From: Candidatus Aenigmatarchaeota archaeon
GTDB lineage: Archaea; Aenigmatarchaeota; Aenigmatarchaeia; QMZS01
Assembly: GCA_016932615.1 (NCBI GenBank)
Contig: JAFGCN010000011.1
Coordinates: 1-53,481 of the forward strand
Direction: 5' to 3'
DNA: 53,481 bases
Below, piece after piece: positions 40,997-49,482 of this stretch (position 1 is its first letter; the number at the start of each line of letters is the position of its first letter). Position numbers and translations under genes: made by a program. The notes under the pieces are model-generated. The model did no database searches, was not told the origin of the DNA, and worked only from the letters and a program-made list of their open reading frames with translations.

Positions 40997-41245
40997 TTAG
41001 AAGAGTTTAGGATTATTGGCCGAATGTAGGGGGATCCTGGCCCCAGGACTTTCCAATATAAGCAATTCGTATGCTTTGCTACCCTTTTTCAAGTACACCT
41101 CCCAACCAGAAGGCTGGCTTGGAACCACCAAGTGGTTTTGGCTTTCGCTATAAATCTCTAACAGTCGACTTTTGGATTCTCCAGAACTAAGACTTGTCAG
41201 GTAATGCCACTTCCTAGAATTCGGAGGAGTTGTTTCTGAAATCAT
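40997..41245 (-). CDS. Small hypothetical protein
   Basis: 82 residues, unrecognised. It is polar and strand-rich (KWHYLTSLSSGESKSRLLEIY, SQPSGWEVYLKKGSKAYELLILESPG). The TATATATA run about 35 nt upstream of 41245 is consistent with a promoter. It lies just upstream of the frameshifted remnant on the same strand; both might once have been part of a small-gene cluster. No functional clue. Confidence 0.48.
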   Translation of the reverse strand: MISETTPPNSRKWHYLTSLSSGESKSRLLEIYSESQNHLVVPSQPSGWEVYLKKGSKAYELLILESPGARIPLHSANNPKLF

Positions 41246-41353
41246 ATTTTCGCGTAAAATAATTTCGCCTTGCAGAAATATATATGCGGGTATTACTGGT
41301 TATTCCTTAACAGGAATTATTGTGAGGTAGTTTTTTGGTGGATTGAATACTCT

Positions 41354-42445
41354 TCATTTATTTATGAACTGCTTCAGGTAAGGCATCTCCTCGCTTATCA
41401 CGTGCTTTGAGGTGTGCATCTTTCTTGCCATTTCGGCTAGTTCTTCCTGCTCCTCAGCGGACTTTTTAGCGCCGCCCATCTTTGTGACATATGTCGGAAA
41501 GCCATAGGGGATGTATTTCTGGTACATTTCCTTTTTCGAGAGGGCGACGCCAATCGTTATGAAGTCAATGTAATATTTTAAGAGGTTCCAGTCCTGGCGC
41601 TTCATAATCCTTTTCCGGTAGATATCGGCCAAGGCAAGCCACTCAAGCGCTTTCCTAAGGTCTTCACCTGCGTACTCCCGGCAGGCATTTTCCTCAATCC
41701 ACCAGAACAAGTCTTCAGGCGACCGGTCCATCCGTTTGACAACGCTTTTTACCACGTCAATTTTCCTGGTTTTCAGTATCACCTTCACTAGGTCAAAAAT
41801 GTTTTCCTCAGTATCGCGTTCGGAGAGGTACGAGAGGTCAAGGAGTTTTCCCTCGACAATTAAGCTTTCCATGTCATTTACCGCAGAGCGGACGCTTCCG
41901 TTTGACCTCTGGGCAATTCCCTTCAGGGTCTGCTCGTCGCACTCAGCTCCTTCCTTCTGGCAGATTTCCCTCAGGTGCTTAGCAATAGACAGGTAATTTA
42001 TTTTTGTAAATGGCACTAAAAGGACATAGCTTCTCAATGATTGGAGCTTCTTGTCGTAAGCGTCGTTTGCGGTAAGGATTGTCGGGCAGGCGTGGTCTTT
42101 CAGGACTTTTATAAGCTCGGTTATGCCTCCCCGGTCGGTTCCTGACATTCCATCCACTTCGTCTACAAGGATGAGCCGCTTTTTTCCAAACAGTGTCGTC
42201 TGCTTTGCGATATTGGCCAGTCGCTTCATGCTTTCCTGGTCTCGGTAGTCTGAAGCATTGACCTCGTACAGGTCATAATTGAGCTTTTTTGCAACTAGGT
42301 GCGCAAGCAGCGTTTTTCCGACACCCGGGGCTCCGTGCAGTAAAATGGGCTTTTTGCTGATGTTCATCAAAACATCCTGGACAGCTTTGCTGTTTCCGAT
42401 AAACTGCCGAAGGTCCAAAGACCTGTATTTTTCAAGGAGGGACAT
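41354..42445 (-). CDS. rfcL: Replication factor C large subunit
   Basis: 363 residues from the ATG at 42445 (MSLLEKYRSLDLRQFIGN). This is the clamp-loader large subunit that with RfcS opens PCNA. The AAA+ core shows HGAPGVGKTLLAHLVAKKL (Walker A near residues 37-55) and KRLILVDEVDGMSG (Walker B), then sensor and collar helices. It ends soon after the collar (EEMPYLKQFINK), whereas many archaeal RfcL proteins are 450-500 residues with a charged tail and terminal PCNA-binding motif; these are absent. An intron-family element lies directly upstream of its start. Confidence 0.92.
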   Translation of the reverse strand: MSLLEKYRSLDLRQFIGNSKAVQDVLMNISKKPILLHGAPGVGKTLLAHLVAKKLNYDLYEVNASDYRDQESMKRLANIAKQTTLFGKKRLILVDEVDGMSGTDRGGITELIKVLKDHACPTILTANDAYDKKLQSLRSYVLLVPFTKINYLSIAKHLREICQKEGAECDEQTLKGIAQRSNGSVRSAVNDMESLIVEGKLLDLSYLSERDTEENIFDLVKVILKTRKIDVVKSVVKRMDRSPEDLFWWIEENACREYAGEDLRKALEWLALADIYRKRIMKRQDWNLLKYYIDFITIGVALSKKEMYQKYIPYGFPTYVTKMGGAKKSAEEQEELAEMARKMHTSKHVISEEMPYLKQFINK

Positions 42446-42449
42446 AATT

Positions 42450-42506
42450 GAATCTTTTTCTTTTGAAAAGAAAAAGCTCCAGGACCAAAAAGAAACCGCT
42501 CGATTC
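42450..42506 (+). repeat. Solo copy of the tRNA-intron-family element upstream of rfcL
   Basis: On the plus strand GAATC, a perfect hairpin (CTTTTTCTTTTGAAAAGAAAAAG), the 19-nt core GCTCCAGGACCAAAAAGAA (42476-42494), then ACCGCTC and a closing GATTC that pairs with the first GAATC. No tRNA exons flank it. It occupies the gap between rfcL (start 42445, minus) and the 42525 gene. On the rfcL transcript it would place a hairpin directly before the start codon. Confidence 0.75.
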
Positions 42507-42524
42507 TTAAATAAGTGAGTTATT

Positions 42525-43349
42525 ATGGTGTACAAGAAAGTTTTAGGGTCAGTTTTGCTTGGAAGTGTAGGTCTTTTCTTTCTGGTCTATTCAGCAAGTA
42601 TTCCTGTAGAATTGCCTGGAGGAATCTATGTTCTTGAGATTTCTACTAGTCCAACAAATCCAGACCTCAAGTTGAACAGCTTCTTATGGAAACATAATTT
42701 TGAAACCAATGAAGGGCAAATTAATTTCACTTTGACAAGTGATGCCGCTGTAGACCACGTTCTTTTAGACTTTCCGATTTTTTTGAATGAGGATAAATAT
42801 TCTGCAATTTGTACGACTCATGACAGTACTGTCAAAAATATTTTTACAGATTTGAAAGGTTCAGATGATCCTTCTAGGCATTCCGTGCTGATTCTATACA
42901 ATGTTTCCAATTGTAAAAGCATAAACGTAAGCTATGATTTGGCGTTGGTTCCAAGTGGAGCTTTTATCCTAAGTCACCCTCAAGTTGACCTTTATGATTA
43001 TAAGTACGGGATTAATTTTGTTTTGGGTCCTAATTACTTTTGTAGTGATTGCCTAAAAATTGAGAAAAGCAATGGAGTTAAGTCCTATGTGGGGAGTAGC
43101 AATAAGGATATAAAATTAGTTTTAGATACTGCTATTGAGAGTTGTATTTTGGATAATTGCCGTAAATGGCATTTGGTTAAATTAGAATCTCAAAATACCT
43201 CCTTTTGCAAGGATTTTTGCTTTGGTATTGGTGTTTCTCTGATTAGTGCTGCTATCGTATGGCTTTTTGAGATTTTCGTCAAAAATGGAGCGTTTGGTGG
43301 TGATGGTAAGCATACTCGTAATAAATCTAAGAAAAAGAAGCTCAAGTAG
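42525..43349 (+). CDS. Extracytoplasmic membrane-anchored hypothetical protein
   Basis: 274 residues, unrecognised. The first about 28 residues hold a hydrophobic helix (VLGSVLLGSVGLFFLVYSA), and a second lies near the C-terminus (about 235-255, CFGIGVSLISAAIVWLFEIFV) before a Lys-rich tail. The region between is extracytoplasmic-looking, with several N-glycosylation sequons and paired cysteines (CSDCLK, CILDNC, CKDFC). Codon third positions are visibly more A/T-rich than in neighbours, suggesting recent acquisition. Confidence 0.65.
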   Translation: MVYKKVLGSVLLGSVGLFFLVYSASIPVELPGGIYVLEISTSPTNPDLKLNSFLWKHNFETNEGQINFTLTSDAAVDHVLLDFPIFLNEDKYSAICTTHDSTVKNIFTDLKGSDDPSRHSVLILYNVSNCKSINVSYDLALVPSGAFILSHPQVDLYDYKYGINFVLGPNYFCSDCLKIEKSNGVKSYVGSSNKDIKLVLDTAIESCILDNCRKWHLVKLESQNTSFCKDFCFGIGVSLISAAIVWLFEIFVKNGAFGGDGKHTRNKSKKKKLK

Positions 43350-43404
43350 GTCTTGTTAGACCGTCTGGAATTTCTTTAAGCATTTAGAAAAAACCTTTTA
43401 TCTT

Positions 43405-43824
43405 ATGAAATACCGCTTTATTTCGGACCTGACTTCTGACGTCATGTTTGAGGCGCTTGGAAAGACTGAAGGGGAACTTCTTGAAAACTCTGCAGAGGCG
43501 ATTTTTGCGGTGCAGGCAAAAATTGACCAGATTAGGCCGCTAAAAACCTTGGAATTTGACTTTTTTGGAGAAGACCTGCGCCAGACTCTTTTTCACTTTC
43601 TGAACCGGCTCTTGGCGGAAGCTGAAATCGCTGAGCTTTTCCTGTGCCAGTTCAAGGTGGAATTGGAAAAGCTGCCCGAGGGCTACAGGGGACACTTAAC
43701 CGCAAAGGGCGAGCCGATTACCCCCGAAAAGGGCGGAACCGTCGTAAAAGCGGTAACGCTATATAATTTTAAGGTTGAGGAAACTGAAGGCGGCTTTAGG
43801 GCGACAGTTGTCTGTGACATCTGA
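43405..43824 (+). CDS. Archease, activator of the tRNA-splicing ligase RtcB
   Basis: 139 residues matching archease. The family pattern is visible: YRFISDLTSDVMFEALGKTEGELLENSAEAIFAV at the N-terminus, a central FDFFGEDLRQTLFHFLNRLLAEAE, and the C-terminal KGGTVVKAVTLYNFKVEET. Acidic residues (Asp8, Asp12 region and a late Asp) bind the metal used to promote RtcB guanylylation and multiple turnover. Its presence fits the need to ligate many tRNA exons. rtcB itself and the splicing endonuclease are not in this window. Confidence 0.92.
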   Translation: MKYRFISDLTSDVMFEALGKTEGELLENSAEAIFAVQAKIDQIRPLKTLEFDFFGEDLRQTLFHFLNRLLAEAEIAELFLCQFKVELEKLPEGYRGHLTAKGEPITPEKGGTVVKAVTLYNFKVEETEGGFRATVVCDI

Positions 43825-43838
43825 TTTTTATAAAATGA

Positions 43839-46091
43839 TTAAACTCCGCCAGCAATTGTTACGTACTTTTTGACTGCTGTAGGAATTCCAGTCAGGCATA
43901 TTAAGGAAACCCTTACAATCCCTCTTTCGGTTGGAGTGAAGCTTCTTGTTACTGGTGTGTTTTCGAAATAGACAATTCTTTCCTTTGTCACGTCAATCGG
44001 ACTTCCTTCAGTGTTTGTAAGCACGATTATGCTTTTGCTACATCCAAGCGTGATGAATGTGCAGGGCTGGTTAAGGGCGCAGTCTTCATTAATCATAAGC
44101 TGTAGGGAGCTGTTCTGGCCGCCGCAGTCAGAAGGGCATAGCATAAGTGTTTCGCCGCAGTTGCAAACTCCATCTCCGCAGGACGGCACGAGGGTGCAGC
44201 TGGAGCCGCATTTTTTTAGGGCTGTTCCTGAGCAGGAGTTTGCGACAAGCCCGTCACATTCTGCGGGTGCAGTGCAGTCCGAAACTCCAGTTTTTCTGCA
44301 TATTTTGTCGGGCCGGTCTTCCGGCTGGCAGGTTTCAGAGCACTGGTCGTGAATCTGGGGTTTTCCACCGTAAGCGCAATAGGATATTGCATCCAGCGGT
44401 TTTTTGCCAATGCAGATTTTGGCAGAGCCGCAGTCCAGGTTGCAGTTTCCGGAGGAATCTACTCCCAGCACCGGGCAGGAGATTGTTATTGTAAATTCCT
44501 TTCCTGAATTGTTTAGCTCGTAGCGGTAGCTGTTGTCAGTGTCCAGACCATAAACATACAATTTATGTGTGCTGTTTTTGAGGTTCTCGGGGAGCTTGAA
44601 CTGAAATCCGTGATCTCCCGAATAGCCCGTAGCGTTGTTTACGTCAGGCCGGGAAAGGCCGGTATCTACTTCACCCACCTTTTGCCCGCTTCCCAGGGGG
44701 CCGTCCAGGTAGAATTCAAGGGTTATGGCTTCATTGTGGTCATCAGGGTCAAGCGCCCATCCGGAAACAAGCCCGGCAGAATTTATTGCGTCAAGGTAGC
44801 CAATTGGGCTTTTTCCTTTCTCGTCTGCGAAAAGCTCGTAAAGCTTGTTCATGGCGACAATTACGTCATTAAGGGATCCGATAATCGGGTAGCAGCGGTA
44901 GGTAAATTCATCGTCTTTTTCAAGGCCATATTCCCTGAAAACACAGTTCCATTTTACGCATGCGTTTCCCGCTCCGGGGTACTGGCTTTCAGGAAATCTC
45001 CACCTTCCATAACCAAGGTGCGCGCCCTGGTGTGCCGGCAGGTCCGGCGAGAAAATGCCCATTGCGTAAGTTGCGTTTGGGGTTGCAAATATGAGGGGGT
45101 ATCCCTGCTCACCGGGTCCGTCGGAAATCGCATAGAGCCGCTTGGTTTCCGGGTCGTATTTCCAGAACCTTGAAAATTCGGGCGGCATATAGCCAGTTAG
45201 TGCTTCAAACACGCCGTAGCTTCTGGCTTCAGGAACTGTGAAAGTTATTTCATACTCTATGACATTGTCGATTCCTTCGTAGCCGATAGCAACTTCCTTA
45301 GAAACAACATAATCCGAAACGTTGACAGTATTCATTGCAGAAGTTGCGCCCGTACAATAACTGCTCGTCTGTCCGGGCTTAAGCCAGAATGCCATCTGTG
45401 TTTTTGCTGCGAGCCGGTTTTCACTGGCTTCAAGGAAACGGAGAACGCTTTTTGTCGTGTTGCCTTTGCCGTCGGCGGCAGAGCCAGCTTCAGTCGGGTT
45501 ATAACATTCGCTGTAGCTGTCAAGTGAGCAGGCCGACTGGAGCTCCCTTCCGTGGTCATAGCTGTTTATGAACTCCATCCCCCTCCAGGTAAGAGAACTT
45601 ATTGCTCCGGCGGTTCTTTCGCTGGTTTTTATTGTGACATTATCTCCGTCAAATTCTGCAACTATCTCTGAGGTTGCGTTTGGCTTGGGGAGAGGCGTCT
45701 TTGGGGAGTCGGTGAGCTTGAAGTTTGTCCCTCCTTCAGTGTCAATAGCATAGCCATATGTCTCGTAGTAGCCATTCTGATAAATTTCCGGAATTTCCCA
45801 GGCAAAGCCATGATCGCCGGGAAAGCCAGTGGCATGGTTTACATCCGGCCGGGACATATTTGCAAGCACTTTTCCGATATATTTTTTTGACCCTTCAGGT
45901 ACCGAGACATAGAAGTGAACATATATTGGGTCCATGGGCATGTCAGGGTCAACCGCCCAGCCGATTGCCCACGCCCCGCCGGATATTGCTTCAAAGGTGC
46001 CTACTGGAACATCATTTGCAAGGCAGAGTTGTGGATATGATATGAAGAAAATTGTCAGAAATGTGAGGAAATGCAATAAGCGGATTTGCAT
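43839..46091 (-). CDS. Large secreted protein with repeated GWAxDPD domains and Cys-rich tail
   Basis: 750 residues from the ATG at 46091 (MQIRLLHFLTFLTIFFISYPQ, a signal peptide). Two copies of an about 95-residue module are present, at about residues 27-125 and 425-525: GWAVDPDMPMDPIYVHFYV and GWALDPDDHNEAITLEFYL, each followed by SRPDVNxATGxxGDHGF. Between them is a beta-rich region of about 280 residues. The C-terminal 200 residues contain more than 25 cysteines (CGDGVCNCGETLMLCPSDC and similar), then an Ig-like end. No anchor. It is likely cell-surface or exported, perhaps carbohydrate-binding; not assigned to a named family. Confidence 0.75.
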   Translation of the reverse strand: MQIRLLHFLTFLTIFFISYPQLCLANDVPVGTFEAISGGAWAIGWAVDPDMPMDPIYVHFYVSVPEGSKKYIGKVLANMSRPDVNHATGFPGDHGFAWEIPEIYQNGYYETYGYAIDTEGGTNFKLTDSPKTPLPKPNATSEIVAEFDGDNVTIKTSERTAGAISSLTWRGMEFINSYDHGRELQSACSLDSYSECYNPTEAGSAADGKGNTTKSVLRFLEASENRLAAKTQMAFWLKPGQTSSYCTGATSAMNTVNVSDYVVSKEVAIGYEGIDNVIEYEITFTVPEARSYGVFEALTGYMPPEFSRFWKYDPETKRLYAISDGPGEQGYPLIFATPNATYAMGIFSPDLPAHQGAHLGYGRWRFPESQYPGAGNACVKWNCVFREYGLEKDDEFTYRCYPIIGSLNDVIVAMNKLYELFADEKGKSPIGYLDAINSAGLVSGWALDPDDHNEAITLEFYLDGPLGSGQKVGEVDTGLSRPDVNNATGYSGDHGFQFKLPENLKNSTHKLYVYGLDTDNSYRYELNNSGKEFTITISCPVLGVDSSGNCNLDCGSAKICIGKKPLDAISYCAYGGKPQIHDQCSETCQPEDRPDKICRKTGVSDCTAPAECDGLVANSCSGTALKKCGSSCTLVPSCGDGVCNCGETLMLCPSDCGGQNSSLQLMINEDCALNQPCTFITLGCSKSIIVLTNTEGSPIDVTKERIVYFENTPVTRSFTPTERGIVRVSLICLTGIPTAVKKYVTIAGGV

Positions 46092-46139
46092 AAAATAAGT
46101 GGGTTCTTCTATTATATATTGTCTTGGAGACAATTAGGG

Positions 46140-47081
46140 CTATTTCTCCCCTAATCCCGCCAAAAAGGCCTCCATCTGGATTGTGGGGTTGCTTCCTTCA
46201 ACAATCCGAAAGTCGCACTCTGCAATCATCTTGATTATCTGAACCTTTGAATCTTCAGGCAGGTCCAGCTTGAAAATCTGCTGGTAGATTTGCTTTAGGA
46301 GGTAGTCGCTGCTTATCCCTTGCTCAAGCGTCAGCTTGTATAACTTTTCCCTGGCTTTCAGGAATTTCTTGTCGAGAGCAAGCTTCAGGAGTTCTTCTAT
46401 ATCAGAATTTTTTGCCCTCCCCACGACTTCAAGGACAATGTCTTCAGTGATTTTTGCGTCAATTGCCGCGCATGCCTGGAGAATGTTTGTCGATTTCCTG
46501 AGGTCGCCTCCACACTCCTCAAATATGGCATTTGACGCGGCTTCGTCAAGAGTGAGCTTTTCTCCCTTGGCAATTCGTGCAAGGTACATTTTTACATCCT
46601 CTTCTGAAAGCGGCTTGAATCGGAAAACAACACACCGGGACTGGATGGGCTCAATAAGGTTTGAGGAATAATTGCAGTCAAGAATAAAGCGGCAGATTGA
46701 GGAGTAATTTTCCATTGTTCTCCTGAGCGCCTGCTGGGCGTCTTTTGTAAGCGAATCTGCCTCATCCAGAAGGATAATCTTGAATTCTGCGTCGCCCATT
46801 GGCTTTGTCCGGGCAAAGTCCTTGATTTTGACTCTTACTGTGTCGATTCCCCTTTCATCTGACGCGTTAAGCTCGATAAAGTTGCTTGTTGAATTTTCCC
46901 TGAAAAGCTCGTTTACCATGCAAAGGGCGGCAGTTGTTTTTCCGGTTCCCTGCATGCCTGCGAAAAGCAGGTTTGGTATTGATTTTCTTTCCACAAATGC
47001 CTTCAGGCGCTTGACAATATGCTCCTGCCCTACAATATCCTCCAATTTATGCGGTCGATACTTTTCAGTCCAGATTTCCAT
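46140..47081 (-). CDS. rfcS: Replication factor C small subunit
   Basis: 313 residues. The clamp-loader small subunit. EKYRPHKLEDIVGQEHIVKRL at the N-terminus, Walker A FAGMQGTGKTTAAL (near residues 39-52), Walker B IILLDEADSLTKDAQQAL, and the SRC sensor/arginine finger in IQSRCVVFRFKPL are all present, followed by the collar domain. It is encoded 3.7 kb from rfcL on the same strand but not in the same operon, with the archease and secreted-protein genes between them. Confidence 0.96.
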   Translation of the reverse strand: MEIWTEKYRPHKLEDIVGQEHIVKRLKAFVERKSIPNLLFAGMQGTGKTTAALCMVNELFRENSTSNFIELNASDERGIDTVRVKIKDFARTKPMGDAEFKIILLDEADSLTKDAQQALRRTMENYSSICRFILDCNYSSNLIEPIQSRCVVFRFKPLSEEDVKMYLARIAKGEKLTLDEAASNAIFEECGGDLRKSTNILQACAAIDAKITEDIVLEVVGRAKNSDIEELLKLALDKKFLKAREKLYKLTLEQGISSDYLLKQIYQQIFKLDLPEDSKVQIIKMIAECDFRIVEGSNPTIQMEAFLAGLGEK

Positions 47082-47152
47082 AATAATAGTTAGATTATTT
47101 AACCGATTCCTTTGGAGTTTTCAGATATAAATCATAACTGCCAGCAATAATT

Positions 47153-48313
47153 ATGGCTTCCGGAAACTTCATGTTTACCTCGGAATCAATGACTGAGGGA
47201 CACCCAGACAAAGTATGCGACCAGATTTCAGACGCAGTTCTTGATGCTATTCTCGAAAGGGACCCAGTTGCGAGGGTTGCATGCGAAACGATGGCAGGGA
47301 TGGGATATATTGTTGTTGCGGGGGAAATCACCACCAACGCCACATTCAATGTTCAGGATATTGTGAGAGATGTCCTAAAGAGGGCTGGGTACACAAAAAC
47401 AGAATATGGCTTTGACTACCGCTCCGTTGGTGTGCTGGTTTCCCTTCACGAGCAAAGCCCCGATATTTCCCAGGGGGTTTCAAAACCGGCGTGCGGGGCG
47501 GTCGGAGCGGGAGACCAGGGGATGATGTCCGGGTATGCCACCAATGAAACTCCTGAGCTTATGCCACTCCCCATAATGCTTGCCCATAAGCTTGCCCGAA
47601 AGCTTGCAGAGGTCAGGAAAAATGGAACGCTTTCCTACCTTCGGCCGGACGGAAAGACGCAGGTTACGGTTGAGTATGTTTCAAATGTGCCTAAGCGTGT
47701 CGAGGCAGTGGTTATTGCCGCGCAGCATGACCCGGATGTGGATATGGAGGACTTAAGGCGGGACATAAAGGAAAAGGTAATCCTTCCCGTTTGTGGCAAG
47801 TACATGGATGGGCGCACGAAGTGCTACATAAACAATACGGGGTGGTTTGTTGTTGGAGGGCCTGTGGCAGACACTGGCTGTACTGGCAGGAAAATCATTG
47901 TGGACACTTATGGCGGGATAGGAAACCACGGAGGCGGCGCTTTTTCCGGAAAGGACCCGACAAAGGTTGACCGAACCGGGGCGTACTACGCAAGGTACAT
48001 AGCCAAGAATATTGTGGCTTCAGGACTTGCTGAGCGCTGCCAGATTCAGGTGTCTTATGTAATTGGCGGTGAAAAGCCGATTTCGGTTTATGTGGAAACT
48101 TTTGGGACGGGGAAAGTTTCGGACACCCGACTGCAGGAGCTTGTTTTAAAGCACTTTGACCTGACTCCTGCCGGAATGATTTCTGAGCTTGACCTCAGGC
48201 GCCCCATATTTAGCAAGCTTGCAAGTTATGGTCATTTTGGGCGCGAGGAAGCGGATTTTGCATGGGAGAAAGTGGACAAGGCAGAAATTTTGAGAAAAGA
48301 AGCCGGAATTTGA
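47153..48313 (+). CDS. metK: S-adenosylmethionine synthetase, bacterial/eukaryotic MetK type
   Basis: 386 residues. It joins ATP and methionine. Motifs of the classical MetK family are [27 protein letters not shown] (N-terminal), [21 protein letters not shown] (near residues 110-130) and the [29 protein letters not shown] loop (near 259-287). Most archaea use the highly diverged archaeal MAT instead, so this looks acquired. The leaderless start at 47153 has a TATA box (GATATAAATC) about 27 nt upstream. Confidence 0.97.
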   Translation: MASGNFMFTSESMTEGHPDKVCDQISDAVLDAILERDPVARVACETMAGMGYIVVAGEITTNATFNVQDIVRDVLKRAGYTKTEYGFDYRSVGVLVSLHEQSPDISQGVSKPACGAVGAGDQGMMSGYATNETPELMPLPIMLAHKLARKLAEVRKNGTLSYLRPDGKTQVTVEYVSNVPKRVEAVVIAAQHDPDVDMEDLRRDIKEKVILPVCGKYMDGRTKCYINNTGWFVVGGPVADTGCTGRKIIVDTYGGIGNHGGGAFSGKDPTKVDRTGAYYARYIAKNIVASGLAERCQIQVSYVIGGEKPISVYVETFGTGKVSDTRLQELVLKHFDLTPAGMISELDLRRPIFSKLASYGHFGREEADFAWEKVDKAEILRKEAGI

Positions 48314-48345
48314 ATATGTATTTGGCAGTTGGAGCCAGAATAAAC

Positions 48346-48380
48346 TCTATAAATACTTATATGTTACTATTATATTGTGG
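48346..48380 (+). promoter_or_regulatory. TATA box and short leader of the 48388 gene
   Basis: CTCTATAAATAC is centred near 48351, 37 nt before the ATG at 48388. The leader includes TTGTGGTACTAAT, with a GTGGT that is a weaker match to the ribosome-binding element of the other leadered genes. Confidence 0.45.
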
Positions 48381-48387
48381 TACTAAT

Positions 48388-48744
48388 ATGAACAAAAATC
48401 AATCTGAATTTGGGTATGCTCAGTTGGAGAATATGGGCTATACCCCCGATAAATATGCCTCTGACCTTAAGGGTTTCCTGAGCTTTGATGCTGGGCTTAT
48501 CGAAAAGCACCCTGGAGTTTACGCAACTATTATGGCTCCATTGGCATACACTGCAAGTTCCCTTGGGAACTACATAAGGGACAATCCGGAATCCGTGCAG
48601 GATAACCTTGAGTTTGCGGTTGGTTTCACTGTGCTGTATGCTTTGGCAACAATTGGCCTTGACAAATACCTCAAGCGCAGGGAAGGCAAAACGCAGGAAA
48701 CAGAAGCAGCAAATCCTACCTCCAAGAAAGAGGACAAGGAATAG
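48388..48744 (+). CDS. Small membrane-associated hypothetical protein, leadered gene
   Basis: 118 residues from the ATG at 48388 (MNKNQSEFGYAQ); longer in-frame starts overlap the metK end and the promoter. There are two hydrophobic segments: about 50-65 (YATIMAPLAYTASSLG) and 80-97 (LEFAVGFTVLYALATIGL). The C-terminus is charged. Unrecognised. The combination of a 37-nt TATA-to-start distance and small size puts it with the tandem genes at 50558 and 50907. Confidence 0.6.
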   Translation: MNKNQSEFGYAQLENMGYTPDKYASDLKGFLSFDAGLIEKHPGVYATIMAPLAYTASSLGNYIRDNPESVQDNLEFAVGFTVLYALATIGLDKYLKRREGKTQETEAANPTSKKEDKE

Positions 48745-48806
48745 CTGTCCTGTGAAAACAGGGTTTTTTACTCGGTTAACTTGGGGCTATTTTTCAGGAT
48801 TAGGTT

Positions 48807-49427
48807 CTAATCGGCCATCATTTTCTTTAAGTTAGCTACATTGAATTCGGTGTTTGCGCACCCGTTCTTTGTAAGAGGCAAGCCGAGGGTGGGAATCCTT
48901 TTGTCCTTGAGGGCAGCTTTTCCAAGCTTTAGTTCCTCCCCACAGGCAATTCCGATTATGGCTTCGCACTGGACTTTTTTCATCAGCTTTTTTATGCAGG
49001 AGCCGCCTGGTAGAATGTAGACCTGGTAGCCCTTGTCATTTGCGGCTTTTGTCGCCCGGTTTGCAAAGCAGTCCTTGGAGCAGTTGTTGCAAAAGTATGA
49101 GGCATATTCGGCGTCAAACTTTGCCTTACAGCGGGAATCCATGTATTTCCGGCAGCAGTGGGGAACGAGCAGGATTTTTTGGCGGGCTTTTTTTACGTCT
49201 TCGACGCTTAGTATGTTGTCTATGTAAGTGTCAACAAGGTCTTCTACGATAGTCACTGCATCATCCAAGGGCACGCCAAGCCGCTCATTAACCCTGAATT
49301 TTTTTACAATGTTTCTCGAGGTTTTTCCAAGCTTTCTGTGGATTTTATGCTTTTTTGCGGCTTTTGTCAGGTCAAGAAAAAAATCCTTTGGAAGTTTCCT
49401 GAGATTGAACTCAAAGTTATAAGCCAT
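48807..49427 (-). CDS. DUF116 family cysteine-rich protein
   Basis: 206 residues. The pattern KILLVPHCCRKYMDSRCKAKFDAEYASYFCNNCSKDCFANRATKAANDKGYQVYILPGGSCIKKLM with IIGIACGEELKLGKAAL fits the DUF116 family: many conserved cysteines, likely metal- or Fe-S-binding, of unknown function. The N-terminal 60 residues are basic and helical. Start at 49427 (TTTATGGC). It converges with the 48388 gene. Confidence 0.85.
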   Translation of the reverse strand: MAYNFEFNLRKLPKDFFLDLTKAAKKHKIHRKLGKTSRNIVKKFRVNERLGVPLDDAVTIVEDLVDTYIDNILSVEDVKKARQKILLVPHCCRKYMDSRCKAKFDAEYASYFCNNCSKDCFANRATKAANDKGYQVYILPGGSCIKKLMKKVQCEAIIGIACGEELKLGKAALKDKRIPTLGLPLTKNGCANTEFNVANLKKMMAD

Positions 49428-49482
49428 AAATGAAGCTTTTGATTAATTAAGAAAGGAAGTTTTTCAGACCGCAGAAAACGCT

